Source of the DNA: DATFQE01 sp963739085
GTDB lineage: Bacteria; Actinomycetota; Thermoleophilia; Gaiellales; Gaiellaceae
Assembly: GCA_963739085.1 (NCBI GenBank)
Contig: CAVTZA010000010.1
Span: forward strand, 310,001-374,000
Reading direction: 5' to 3'
Length of the DNA: 64,000 bases
In this document: positions 37,132 through 45,380 of the stretch, piece by piece
Position numbering within the stretch: position 1 is the first letter of the stretch
Layout of the letters: every line of letters begins with the position of its first letter
Notes under the pieces: model-generated
Seen by the model: the letters and a program-made list of their open reading frames with translations, nothing else
Told to the model about the DNA's origin: nothing
Databases searched by the model: none
Translations under genes and position numbers: made by a program

Positions 37132-38304
37132 GTGCGGACCCAGGTCGGAATCGTCGGGGCCGGCCCTGCCGGGCTCGTGCTGGCGCACCTGCTCCACCTC
37201 GAGGGCATCGATTCGGTGATGCTCGAAGCGCGGAGCCGCGAGTACGTCGAGCATCGGGTCCGCGCAGGTGTCCTGGAGCAGGGCACGGTCGACTTGCTCG
37301 TCGAGATGGGCGTCGGCGACCGGTTACAGCGGGAAGGGCTGATCCACGAGGGCATCGAGCTCCAGTTCGAGGGTGAGCGCCACCGGATCGACTTCCCCGC
37401 CCTCACCGGCGGCCGTACGATCACCGTCTACGGCCAGCAGGAGGTCGTGAAGGACCTGATCGCCGCCCGGATCGCGACCGGCCGACCGCTGCTCTTCGAG
37501 GTCGAGGACGTCACGCTGGCGGACCTCGAGTCGGACACGCCGGCGATCCGCTTCCACCACGAGGGCGCTGCGATCGAGCTCCGCTGCGACGTCGTCGCGG
37601 GCTGCGACGGCTACCACGGCGTCTGCCGTGGCGCGATTCCCGCCGGCGTGCTCACCGAGTTCTCGCGCGACTACCCGTTCGGCTGGCTCGGCATCCTCGC
37701 CGAGGCACCGCCCTCGAACGACGAGCTGATCTACGCCTACCACGAGCGCGGCTTCGCGCTGCACAGCATGCGCTCGCCGTCGCTGACCCGGCTCTACCTC
37801 CAGTGCCGCCCGGACGAGGACCTCGACGAGTGGCCGGACGAGCGCGTCTGGGAGGAGCTCGACAAACGCCTCGACCTACCCGGTTGGACGCTCAAACAGG
37901 GCCCGATCGTCGAAAAGGGCGTCACGGGGATGCGCAGCTACGTCGTCGAGCCGATGCAGTTCGGGCGGCTCTTCCTGGCCGGCGACGCGGCTCACATCGT
38001 GCCGCCGACCGGAGCGAAGGGGCTCAACCTCGCCGTGGCGGACGTGCGCATCCTGGCCGAGGCACTCGCGGCATGGTTCTCGGACGGCGACGGCTCGCGG
38101 CTCGAGGGCTACTCGGCGGAGGCGCTGCGCCGCGTCTGGCGCGCGGAGCACTTCTCGTGGTGGATGACGTCGATGCTGCACCGTAGGGGCGATGCCTTCG
38201 ACGTGAAGCTCCAGCTGGCGCAGCTCGCGTACATCACCTCGTCGCCCCGTGCGGCGGCGTCGTTGGCCGAGAACTACGTCGGCCTCGAGCGGGTGGACGG
38301 ATGA
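37132..38304 (+). CDS. pobA: 4-hydroxybenzoate 3-monooxygenase
   Basis: 390 residues, GTG 37132, frame intact. A single-component flavin hydroxylase that makes protocatechuate from 4-hydroxybenzoate, NAD(P)H and oxygen. FAD motifs: VGIVGAGPAGLVLAHLLHLE, then the DG motif VAGCDGYHGVCRGAIP, then FLAGDAAHIVPPTGAKGLNL. SREYVEHRVRAGVLEQGTVD is the R-x-GVLEQ segment typical of PobA. The length equals that of known PobA (about 394). The operon position directly supplies PcaGH. Confidence 0.92.
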   Translation: MRTQVGIVGAGPAGLVLAHLLHLEGIDSVMLEARSREYVEHRVRAGVLEQGTVDLLVEMGVGDRLQREGLIHEGIELQFEGERHRIDFPALTGGRTITVYGQQEVVKDLIAARIATGRPLLFEVEDVTLADLESDTPAIRFHHEGAAIELRCDVVAGCDGYHGVCRGAIPAGVLTEFSRDYPFGWLGILAEAPPSNDELIYAYHERGFALHSMRSPSLTRLYLQCRPDEDLDEWPDERVWEELDKRLDLPGWTLKQGPIVEKGVTGMRSYVVEPMQFGRLFLAGDAAHIVPPTGAKGLNLAVADVRILAEALAAWFSDGDGSRLEGYSAEALRRVWRAEHFSWWMTSMLHRRGDAFDVKLQLAQLAYITSSPRAAASLAENYVGLERVDG

Positions 38305-39893
38305 CCGTCCGAGACGCCGTCTTCGACGTCATGCGCCGGCGGGGGCTGACCACGATCTTCGCCAACCCCGGCTCGACCGAGATCCCGTTTCTCACAGGCC
38401 TGCCGGAGGATCTGCGCTTCGTCCTCGCGTTGCACGAGGGCTCCGTCGTCGGCATGGCTTCCGGGTGGGCGCTGGGCCGTGGCGAGCCGGCCTTCGTGCT
38501 CCTGCACACGACCGCCGGGCTGGGCAACGCCGTGGCCGCGCTCGCGACCGCGCGCGTGAACAGAGCGCCGGTCGTCGTGCTCGTCGGGCAGCAGGACCGA
38601 CGTCACCTCGCCTTCGAGCCCTTCCTGGCCGGGCGGCTCGAGGGGCTGGCCGGTGACTACCCCGTGTCGGTCGAGCTCCCGGTGCTCGCCGAGGAGGTTC
38701 CCGGCGCGGTCGACCGCGCGTGGCACCAGGCCGCGCTGCGCCGCGGCCCCGCGATCGTGATCGTCCCGATGGACGACTGGCAGGGGCCGGAGCACGATCG
38801 CGAGGACGCCTCCCCGGATGGGATCGTGCGCGCCGATGCCGTCGCGGACGACACGCTCGCCGAGCTCGTCGATCTCGTCGACAGCGCTCGATTGCCGGCG
38901 CTCGTAGTCGGAGCCGGCGCCGACGCGCCCGAGACGTGGGCCGCACTGGTGCGGCTCGCGGAGCGCCTCGCCTGCCCCGTCTGGCAGGAGTCGTACGGCG
39001 CGCGGGCAGGCTTCCCGCAGGATCACCTGCTGTTCGCGGGACAGCTGCCGGGCGACCGGCCCTCGGTGCGTCGGGCGCTGGCGGAGCACGACCTCGTGCT
39101 CGTCGTCGGCGCAGCCGTCTTCCGTCAGTACGGCGGCTATCCGGGCGGGCGACTCGTCGAGCATGGAACGCGCATCGCGCTCGTCACGGATGATCCCGAC
39201 GAGGCCGTCCGCAGCCCGGCCGAGCTCGTCGTCCTGGCCGCGCCGGCCGCGGTCTGCGCCGCTCTCGCCGAGCGGGTCGCGGCCCGCCCAACACACTCCG
39301 GCGAGCCGCTGCTCTCGCGGCCGCCGGCGCCTCCGCCGCCCACGGAGGGCGAGCGGATGCGCGGCGCTCACGTCCTCGCAGCGCTTGCGGACCGCCTGCC
39401 GCCCGACGCGGTGCTCGTGGAGGAGGCGCCCTCCGATCGCCCCGCGCTGCACGACCGCATCCCGGCGCGCGCGCCACTCGGGTTCGTAAGCGCAGCGATG
39501 GGCGGCCTGGGCTTCGGGCTTCCGGCCGCGATCGGCCTCCGGATGGCGCTGCCCGAACGACCGGTCGTGGCGGTGCTCGGCGACGGCTCGTCGATGTACG
39601 CGATCCAGGGGCTCTGGAGCGCGGCGCACTACCGTGTCGGTGCGCTCTTCGTCGTCCTCAACAACGGCGGCTACGCGGTGATGGACCACCTCGCCGGTCG
39701 CTTCGGTGGCCGGGGGCCGTGGCCGGAGTTCGAGGTGGACGTCGCCGCGATCGCCCAGGCGCTCGGCTGTCCCGCCCGGCGGATCACGGAGTGGCCCGAG
39801 CTGAGCGAGGCGCTCGACGAGGTGGTGCCCGCACTGTCCGGGCGCACCGAGCCCCTCGTGCTCGAGGTGCTCGTCGAGCCGGACCCCCACTGA
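38301..39893 (+). CDS. mdlC: Benzoylformate-decarboxylase-like TPP enzyme
   Basis: 530 residues, ATG 38301 overlapping pobA by 4 bp. TPP-dependent decarboxylase family: Ser25 (ANPGSTEIPF), the cofactor glutamate Glu46 (LALHEGSVVGM), His69 (LLHTTAGLGN), and the TPP/Mg motif VLGDGSSMYAIQGLW ending VLNNGGY. In Pseudomonas putida benzoylformate decarboxylase the catalytic residues are Ser26, His70 and His281; here the region of His281 (VFRYH there) reads VFRQYGG, so that histidine seems to be replaced. It could decarboxylate a (4-hydroxy)benzoylformate to the aldehyde used by the first gene of the operon, or a related 2-oxoacid. The frame is intact. Confidence 0.8.
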   Translation: MTVRDAVFDVMRRRGLTTIFANPGSTEIPFLTGLPEDLRFVLALHEGSVVGMASGWALGRGEPAFVLLHTTAGLGNAVAALATARVNRAPVVVLVGQQDRRHLAFEPFLAGRLEGLAGDYPVSVELPVLAEEVPGAVDRAWHQAALRRGPAIVIVPMDDWQGPEHDREDASPDGIVRADAVADDTLAELVDLVDSARLPALVVGAGADAPETWAALVRLAERLACPVWQESYGARAGFPQDHLLFAGQLPGDRPSVRRALAEHDLVLVVGAAVFRQYGGYPGGRLVEHGTRIALVTDDPDEAVRSPAELVVLAAPAAVCAALAERVAARPTHSGEPLLSRPPAPPPPTEGERMRGAHVLAALADRLPPDAVLVEEAPSDRPALHDRIPARAPLGFVSAAMGGLGFGLPAAIGLRMALPERPVVAVLGDGSSMYAIQGLWSAAHYRVGALFVVLNNGGYAVMDHLAGRFGGRGPWPEFEVDVAAIAQALGCPARRITEWPELSEALDEVVPALSGRTEPLVLEVLVEPDPH

Positions 39894-39896
39894 GCC

Positions 39897-39937
39897 GCGA
39901 CCCGGGGCGAACCGCCCGCCCGCCCCGGGTCGCTTTC
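39897..39937 (+). terminator. Terminator of the aromatic operon
   Basis: A perfect 13-bp stem (GCGACCCGGGGCG / CGCCCCGGGTCGC) with an 11-nt loop and TTTC after it, starting 4 bp after the mdlC stop. Confidence 0.85.
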
Positions 39938-39945
39938 GTCGGTGG

Positions 39946-40221
39946 CTAGAGGTCCGAGGAGCCCGACCCGTTCGGGTCGGTGTTGCTCCCGGAGCCTCCG
40001 CCCGAGCCACCTCCTCCGTCGGGACAGTTGTCCGCCGGAGGAGCCTGGTTGTCCTGCGACTGTATGAAGGACGGCGAGCCGTCGTTCGCCGTGCCCACGT
40101 TCGGCGACGACGAAGAGCCGCCCGCCGCGAGCGCGACGGCTGCCCAGACCGTCGCTGCGACCACCGCGATCGCCAGGACCGCGATGAACGGACGCAGGTC
40201 GAGCTTGCGGGCCTCGTCCAT
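39946..40221 (-). CDS. Small membrane-anchored protein with Gly/Ser/Asp-rich tail
   Basis: 91 residues, ATG 40221 after the strong ribosome site GGAGGTGA. A short cytoplasmic head (MDEARKLDLRPF) leads to one membrane helix (residues about 13-35, IAVLAIAVVAATVWAAVALA). The outer tail is low-complexity, with a single cysteine in DNCPDG, then Gly/Ser runs and Asn/Asp/Pro. No family recognised. It follows the VWA gene by 27 bp on the same strand, so it may be the last gene of the MoxR operon. It could be a lipoprotein-like or wall-associated spacer protein; that is a guess. Confidence 0.65.
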   Translation of the reverse strand: MDEARKLDLRPFIAVLAIAVVAATVWAAVALAAGGSSSSPNVGTANDGSPSFIQSQDNQAPPADNCPDGGGGSGGGSGSNTDPNGSGSSDL

Positions 40222-40247
40222 GTGTTCACCTCCTTTCCGAGTCGTGG

Positions 40248-41213
40248 TCACGGAATCCGCCCGAACCACAGGGCGGAGAGCGCTCCGCCGAGGAGCAGGA
40301 AGACCGCGCCGGCGCCCGCGAAGGCGGCGGTCAGCTCGCGCTTCTGCTGCTCGAAGCCGACCTGTGAGCCGAGCTTCGCGTAGACGGCCTGGAGATCCGC
40401 CTCGGTCGGCGCCTCGAAGAACCGGCCACCGGTCTCGTCGGCGATCTGCCGCAGCGTCTCCTTGTCGGGTGGAACCGAGAACGTCTGTGTGGCGCCGAAC
40501 TCGTCGGTGACGTCGACCGTGCCCGAAGCGGTGCCGAGCGCGATCGTGTAGACGGCGACACCGGCCTTCTTCGCGGCCTCGATCGCCTTCTGCGGGTCGC
40601 TCCCCGTCGTGTTGGCGCCGTCGGAGAGCAGCAGCACCGAGAACGTCGGCTCATCGCCCGTCTTCGAGTTCGCGCTGGTCTGAGGCGCCAGCTCGACCGA
40701 GCGCAAGATCGCGTCTCCGAGCGCCGTGCCGAGGTCCGCGTGCAGCTCGTTCAGCGCCGAGCGCACGCTCTCGCGGTCGTCGGTGGGCTCCTGGACGACG
40801 GTCGCCGAGCTGGCGAAGGAGACCAGGCCGACCTTGAAGCGGTCGGGCAGGTCGTCGAGGAAGTTGGAAGCTGCGGACTGCGCCGCCGCGAGCCGCGTCG
40901 GTGCGACGTCCGTCGCGGTCATGGAGGCCGAGCTGTCCATCGCGAGCACCACGCTGGACTCCTCGCGCGGCACCGCGGCCACGGTCTGCGGCCTCGCCAT
41001 CGCGAGCAGCAACGCGGCCAACGCGATGATTGCGAGCGCGGGTGGCAGATGCCGACGGCGTCCCGGCGAGGCGTCCACGACGTTCGTGAGCAGGTCGAGG
41101 TTGGTGAACCTGGCCGCGTACTTGCTCCGGCGTCGCTGGATCAGCAGGTAGGCGACCAGGACGACCGGGATCAGCAACAGGCCCCAGAGCAGGGCTGGAG
41201 TCGCGAAGCTCAT
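40248..41213 (-). CDS. VWA-domain membrane protein (BatA-like)
   Basis: 321 residues, ATG 41213, frame intact. Two N-terminal membrane helices (LLWGLLLIPVVLVAYLLI; LPPALAIIALAALLLAMARP) flank a short basic loop. A von Willebrand factor A domain follows with the metal-site motif VLAMDSSASMTATD (D-x-S-x-S) and VLLLSDGANTTGSDP. A final helix near residues 300-318 (FAGAGAVFLLLGGALSALWF) anchors the C-terminus. It is third in a MoxR-DUF58-VWA operon, an arrangement linked to chaperone-like or metal-insertion functions in other bacteria. The target here is unknown. Confidence 0.88.
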   Translation of the reverse strand: MSFATPALLWGLLLIPVVLVAYLLIQRRRSKYAARFTNLDLLTNVVDASPGRRRHLPPALAIIALAALLLAMARPQTVAAVPREESSVVLAMDSSASMTATDVAPTRLAAAQSAASNFLDDLPDRFKVGLVSFASSATVVQEPTDDRESVRSALNELHADLGTALGDAILRSVELAPQTSANSKTGDEPTFSVLLLSDGANTTGSDPQKAIEAAKKAGVAVYTIALGTASGTVDVTDEFGATQTFSVPPDKETLRQIADETGGRFFEAPTEADLQAVYAKLGSQVGFEQQKRELTAAFAGAGAVFLLLGGALSALWFGRIP

Positions 41214-42139
41214 CGCCGCCTCCTTCCGCGCTCGAGGAACGAGGCGAACGGACGGAGCCAGTCGCCTGCGGTCGAGAGCACCGCATGGGACACGCCGAGC
41301 GACGTCAGCTCGCGCTCGAGCGCCGCGCGGTCCTCGGCGGCGACGGTCGCGAAGCGCTCGCGGACACGCCGCCGCCCGGTGTCGACCTGGGCTCGACGGC
41401 CCGTCTCGGGGTCGACGAGCCAGACGTGGCCCAGATTCGGGATCTCCTGCTCGCGGGGGTCGCGGATCTCGACCGCGAGTACCTCGTGCCGGGCCGCGAG
41501 GCGCAGTAGCGGCGCCCGCCAGTCGCGTGGGCCGCGGAAGTCCGAGACGACGGCGACGACGGCCCGCTGCCTCGCGATCCGCGCGACGCGCGTGAGGCCC
41601 TCGCCGAGCGACGTCTGCCCGACGTGCTCCGTCTCGGGGTCCCGCCGGACCGCGAGCAGGACGCCGAGCAGGCCGGCTCTGCCCTGCCTCGGCCGCAGGA
41701 TCCGCGAGTCGCGGCCGCCGAAGGTCGCCACGCCGATGCGATTGCCCCGCCGCGACGCCAGGTGGCCGAGGGCGACTGCGACGCCCTCGGCGACGTCCCA
41801 CTTCCTGCGATCAGCCGTGCCGAACGTCATCGAGGGCGAGACGTCGAGCAGCACCCACGAGGTCAGCGCTCGCTCGGCGACATCGACCCGGACCTGGACG
41901 TCGCCCGTCCGCGCCGTCGCGTTCCAGTCGATCCGGCTGACGTCGTCGCCCGGCTCCCACTCGCGTACCTGGGCGATCTCGGTTCCGAGCCCGACGGCGG
42001 AGGTACGGTGCTCGCCGGCGAGGAGGCCTTCGATACGGCGGCCGACCTTGAGGTCGAGCGCCCGGAGGAGCGCCTCGGGCAGAGGGCCGGGCCCGGGCCG
42101 GTCCGGCGTCCGATCCCGCAATGCAATCGAGGTGGTCAT
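41210..42139 (-). CDS. DUF58 protein
   Basis: 309 residues, ATG 42139, frame intact, overlapping both neighbours by 4 bp. The DUF58 hallmark is REWEPGDDVSRIDWNATART (near residues 59-78), preceded by RRIEGLLAGEHRTSAVGLGT. The second half has a VWA-like fold with VLLDVSPSMTFGT. No membrane helix is seen, so it is probably cytoplasmic. It acts with the MoxR ATPase and the VWA protein; the client is unknown. Confidence 0.88.
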   Translation of the reverse strand: MTTSIALRDRTPDRPGPGPLPEALLRALDLKVGRRIEGLLAGEHRTSAVGLGTEIAQVREWEPGDDVSRIDWNATARTGDVQVRVDVAERALTSWVLLDVSPSMTFGTADRRKWDVAEGVAVALGHLASRRGNRIGVATFGGRDSRILRPRQGRAGLLGVLLAVRRDPETEHVGQTSLGEGLTRVARIARQRAVVAVVSDFRGPRDWRAPLLRLAARHEVLAVEIRDPREQEIPNLGHVWLVDPETGRRAQVDTGRRRVRERFATVAAEDRAALERELTSLGVSHAVLSTAGDWLRPFASFLERGRRRR

Positions 42140-43149
42140 GCCGCACGCTCCACGACCTCGATCTCCGGCACCGGCACGGCGTCCAGAACGGCCTCGACGA
42201 TCGAGCCGGCGTCCACCTCCGCGGCGAGCGCCTCGTAGCTGAGGACGACGCGGTGGTGGAGCGCGTCCCTTGCGAGCTCGCGCACGTCCAGGGGGACGGC
42301 GTAGTCGCGGCCGTGGATGAGCGCCAGCGCCCGGGCCGCGGTCACCAGCGCGATCGGCCCGCGCGGGCTGGCGCCGAAGGCGATGTGCGGCTGCAGCTCG
42401 GAGAGGCCGACGCTCTCGGGCGTGCGCGTTGCGTTCGCGAGCTGGATCGCGTACCGCGAGATCGCCGGGTCGACGTACACCCGACCCGCAGCCGCCCTGA
42501 GCTCGGCGAGATCCGCCAGCTCGAGGATCGGCCGCACCTCGGCGAAGCCGGCGAGCGCCCGCTCGACGACGGTCAGCTCGTCGTCGGGATCGGGGTAGCC
42601 GACGACGACCTTCAGCATGAAGCGGTCGATCTGCGCCTCGGGCAGCGGGTAGGTGCCTTCGGCTTCGATCGGGTTCTGCGTCGCCATCACGAGGAACGGA
42701 TCCGGCGCCGCGAACGTCTGCTTGGCGATCGTGACCTGGCGCTCCTGCATCACCTCGAGCAGCGCCGACTGCACCTTCGCGGGTGCCCGGTTGATCTCGT
42801 CCGCGAGCAGGAAGTTGCAGAAGACGGGGCCGAGGTCGACCTCGAACGAGCCGTCGTGCGGACGGAAGACCCGGGTGCCGACCAGGTCGCTCGGGACGAG
42901 GTCGGGGGTGAACTGGATGCGGCTGAACGTCCCTCCGAGGACGCGGGCCGTCGTCTTGATCGTCAGCGTCTTGGCGAGGCCGGGCACGCCTTCGATCAGC
43001 AGGTGCCCGTCTGCCAGCAGGCAGACGAGCACGCGTTCGATCAGCGCGTCCTGACCTGCGATCACGCGCTTGATCTCGTAGAGCGCCTGCTCCACGCTGT
43101 CCTGCCTGGCGCGGGCCTCGGCGGTCGGCGGCGAGAGTGGTCGTGTCAC
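42136..43149 (-). CDS. MoxR-family AAA+ ATPase
   Basis: 337 residues, ATG 43149, frame intact. Walker A LIEGVPGLAKTLTIKTTARV; Walker B region FLLADEINRAPAKVQSALLE; sensor 1 FLVMATQNPIEAEGTYPLPE; arginine finger EAQIDRFMLKV. These are diagnostic of the MoxR subfamily. It is first gene of the operon with DUF58 and VWA proteins. An inverted repeat lies 12-41 bp before its start. MoxR proteins act as chaperones in maturation of specific complexes. Confidence 0.92.
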   Translation of the reverse strand: MTRPLSPPTAEARARQDSVEQALYEIKRVIAGQDALIERVLVCLLADGHLLIEGVPGLAKTLTIKTTARVLGGTFSRIQFTPDLVPSDLVGTRVFRPHDGSFEVDLGPVFCNFLLADEINRAPAKVQSALLEVMQERQVTIAKQTFAAPDPFLVMATQNPIEAEGTYPLPEAQIDRFMLKVVVGYPDPDDELTVVERALAGFAEVRPILELADLAELRAAAGRVYVDPAISRYAIQLANATRTPESVGLSELQPHIAFGASPRGPIALVTAARALALIHGRDYAVPLDVRELARDALHHRVVLSYEALAAEVDAGSIVEAVLDAVPVPEIEVVERAA

Positions 43150-43160
43150 GTCGAAGCTCC

Positions 43161-43190
43161 TTCCTGATCAGCGGTTGGGCGGATCAGGAA
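43161..43190 (-). promoter_or_regulatory. Inverted repeat upstream of MoxR operon
   Basis: TTCCTGATC-N12-GATCAGGAA, a perfect 9-bp inverted repeat starting 12 bp before the MoxR ATG, followed upstream by a second hairpin GGCGT-CTAA-ACGCC (43197-43210). It could be an operator or a hairpin in the leader that covers the ribosome site. Confidence 0.4.
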
Positions 43191-43257
43191 ACCGGCGGCG
43201 TCTAAACGCCGTGTGACAGCGGACTAAGAATCGGATGAACTTGCCGACGGCCAAGGC

Positions 43258-43286
43258 GGGCGAGGCGACCTGGGGTCGCCCCGCCC
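43258..43286 (-). terminator. Possible terminator after gamma-glutamyltransferase gene
   Basis: A 13-bp stem with one mismatch (GGGCGAGGCGACC / GGTCGCCCCGCCC) and loop TGG, 19 bp past the ggt stop on the minus strand. No T run follows. Confidence 0.4.
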
Positions 43287-43304
43287 TGCGTCACGTGAAG
43301 CCCG

Positions 43305-45032
43305 TTAGGGCAGCTCGGTCATCGCGCTCCCGCCGCCGCGGCGGACGGGCTCGGCGGCTGCGAGCACGCCGCCGCCGCCGAGGAACTCGATCCCCGCGGC
43401 AGCACCGATTTCGCCTGCGTTCGTGAAGTGATGGCCTCGGGCCTCGAGTGCCGCTCGCTCCGGGAGCGTCAGGAACGCGGGCTCTGCGCCCGTGTTCACC
43501 GCATTCCGCTGGCTGGCGCGCGGATCGGCGATCGCCTGCGGCAGCGTCAGGCCGAGGTCGACGCGGTCGAGCAGGATCTGGAGCACCGTCGTGATGATCG
43601 TCGCCCCGCCGGGTGAGCCGATCGCGAGGAACGGCTGTCCGGCCCTGGTGATGATCGTCGGCGCCATCGAGCTGCGCGGCCGCTTGCCGCCTTCCACCCG
43701 GTTCGGATGTGTGGTCGAGTCGAAGTTGAAGTCCGTCAGCTCGTTGTTCAGCAGGAACCCGTAGCCGGGCACGACCAAGCCCGCACCGCCCGTGGACTCG
43801 ATCGTGAACGTGTACGACACCACGTTTCCGGACTTATCCGACGTGGCCAGGTGGGTGGTGGTCTCAGCGCCCTCGTAGGGATACGGGTCGCCGGGCGGAA
43901 CCGCGCCGGGCGCGGCCGTCTCATTGATCAGCGCCCGCCTCGTCGCCGCGTAGCCCTTCGAGAGCAGGCCGCTGAGGGGCACGTCGAAGTAGGCGGGATC
44001 CGCGAGGTACGCGTTGCGGTCGGCGAACGAGTACCGCGACGCCTCGAGGTAGTAGTGCAGCGCACGCTCGCGTGTCATCGACGCCAGGTCGTAGCCCTCC
44101 AGGATGTTGAGCGCCTCGCCGACGGTCGAGCCGCCGCTCGAGGGCGGGCCCATCGAGTACACGTCGAGGCCGCGGTAGTTCACGTGCGTCGGCGGGCGCT
44201 CTGGGGCGACGTACGTCTGCAGGTCGCGCATCTTGATCACGCCGGGCCGCCAGACGTGGTTCGCCGTCGGGCTGACGGCTGGATCCTGGACGGCGTCGAC
44301 AAGCGCGTCCGCGATCGCGCCCCGGTAGAAGCCCTTGGCGCCGAGGTGCGCGATGCGCTCGTACGTCTTCGCGAGCGCCGGATTCGTGAACACGGTGCCG
44401 ACGTCACGGGGCGTGCCGTCCGCGTCCAGGAACAGCGCGGCGCTGGCCGGCACGTCGTCGAACCAGTCGCGGTTCGCATTGACCTGGTCGAACCAGACCT
44501 GGTCGATCAGGTAGCCGTGGCGCGCCACGTGGATCGCAGGCGCCAAGACCTCGGCGAGCGACATCGTGCCGAACCTGTCGAGCGCGTCGACCCAGGTCTC
44601 GACCGTGCCGGGCACGCCGACGGAGAGCCCGCTGTAGCGCGCGTCGTTGAACGGCAGCGGCGTTCCGTTCTCCCAGAAGGACGTCGGGTGCATCGCAGCC
44701 GGCGCTGTCTCCCGTCCGTCGATCGTGGTCACGGCGCCGTTCTTGCTGCGGACGACCATGAAGCCGCCACCGCCGACGCCGCACGAGAACGGCTCGGTGA
44801 CGCCGAGCACCGCTGCGGTCGCGACGGCAGCGTCGACCGCATTCCCACCGCGCCGCAAGGTGTCGATGCCCGCCTGCGTCGCGAGCTTCTCCACCGACGC
44901 GGCCGCACCGCCGGTTCCGATCGACGTGGGCGGGCCGGTACCGCTGCCGACATCGGCGGCCGCCGGTACCCCGGCGACGAGGGCAAGCGCAGCGACGAGC
45001 GCCACGAACGCGTACAGACCCTTCGAGAACAT
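43305..45032 (-). CDS. ggt: Secreted gamma-glutamyltransferase
   Basis: 575 residues, ATG 45032, frame intact. A signal peptide of about 26 residues (LYAFVALVAALALVAGVPAA) leads to an N-terminal nucleophile hydrolase. The segment GVGGGGFMVVRSKNGAVTTI is typical of the large subunit. The self-cleavage site and nucleophile threonine are in GAETTTHLATSDKSG (near residue 365). SSMAPTIITRAGQPFLAIGS and GSPGGATIITTVLQ belong to the small subunit. Acts outside the cytoplasm on gamma-glutamyl compounds such as glutathione; which one cannot be told. Monocistronic: a 348-bp gap lies upstream. Confidence 0.9.
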   Translation of the reverse strand: MFSKGLYAFVALVAALALVAGVPAAADVGSGTGPPTSIGTGGAAASVEKLATQAGIDTLRRGGNAVDAAVATAAVLGVTEPFSCGVGGGGFMVVRSKNGAVTTIDGRETAPAAMHPTSFWENGTPLPFNDARYSGLSVGVPGTVETWVDALDRFGTMSLAEVLAPAIHVARHGYLIDQVWFDQVNANRDWFDDVPASAALFLDADGTPRDVGTVFTNPALAKTYERIAHLGAKGFYRGAIADALVDAVQDPAVSPTANHVWRPGVIKMRDLQTYVAPERPPTHVNYRGLDVYSMGPPSSGGSTVGEALNILEGYDLASMTRERALHYYLEASRYSFADRNAYLADPAYFDVPLSGLLSKGYAATRRALINETAAPGAVPPGDPYPYEGAETTTHLATSDKSGNVVSYTFTIESTGGAGLVVPGYGFLLNNELTDFNFDSTTHPNRVEGGKRPRSSMAPTIITRAGQPFLAIGSPGGATIITTVLQILLDRVDLGLTLPQAIADPRASQRNAVNTGAEPAFLTLPERAALEARGHHFTNAGEIGAAAGIEFLGGGGVLAAAEPVRRGGGSAMTELP

Positions 45033-45380
45033 GGTTCCCCCTTCCTCTCGCGGGTTTGTCGCGGTGCGAGCTTCCTACCCGAGCCCGAGGCGATGTAACC
45101 GGGCCGGGGAAGCCGACGGACCGGCCGAATCCCGCGAATGAGGGGTTTCGCCTGCTCCGACCCGGAATCACGATGCGGAGCCTGCGTGCACGACGGCGCA
45201 TGCGATGCCTCGAAGGGTCAGAAATCTTGAGCGATCTGTAAATAATCTCGCAAAACCTGCACTAAACCCCTCGTTCGAGGCATTGTGTGTCCCCACGGCG
45301 GTGGCTACCGTCGTGTGAGGAGTGCAATGCGGCACGTCGTCGTGGGGACGGCGGGCCTCCGATGAGGGGGGTTACAAACT
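45033..45380. other. 348-bp non-coding region between ggt and the repeat-protein gene
   Basis: This region separates two divergent genes. Its 45200-45280 part is unusually AT-rich for this window and should hold promoters, but I cannot choose convincing -35/-10 pairs. It contains the small inverted repeat CCTCG-TT-CGAGG (about 45269-45280) and the structured leader described separately. No open frame with a ribosome site is seen. Confidence 0.6.
45289..45349 (+). promoter_or_regulatory. Candidate structured 5' leader (three-way junction)
   Basis: Pairing visible by eye: an outer helix GTCCCC (45289-45294) / GGGGAC (45344-45349); an inner hairpin ACGGCGGT / ACCGTCGT with loop GGCT (45295-45314, one G-U pair); and a hairpin GTGC / GCAC with a 6-nt loop (45322-45335). 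Together they form a closed three-way junction ending 32 nt before the GTG of the repeat protein. It does not match riboswitch consensus sequences I know (c-di-GMP, c-di-AMP, cobalamin). Confidence 0.4.
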
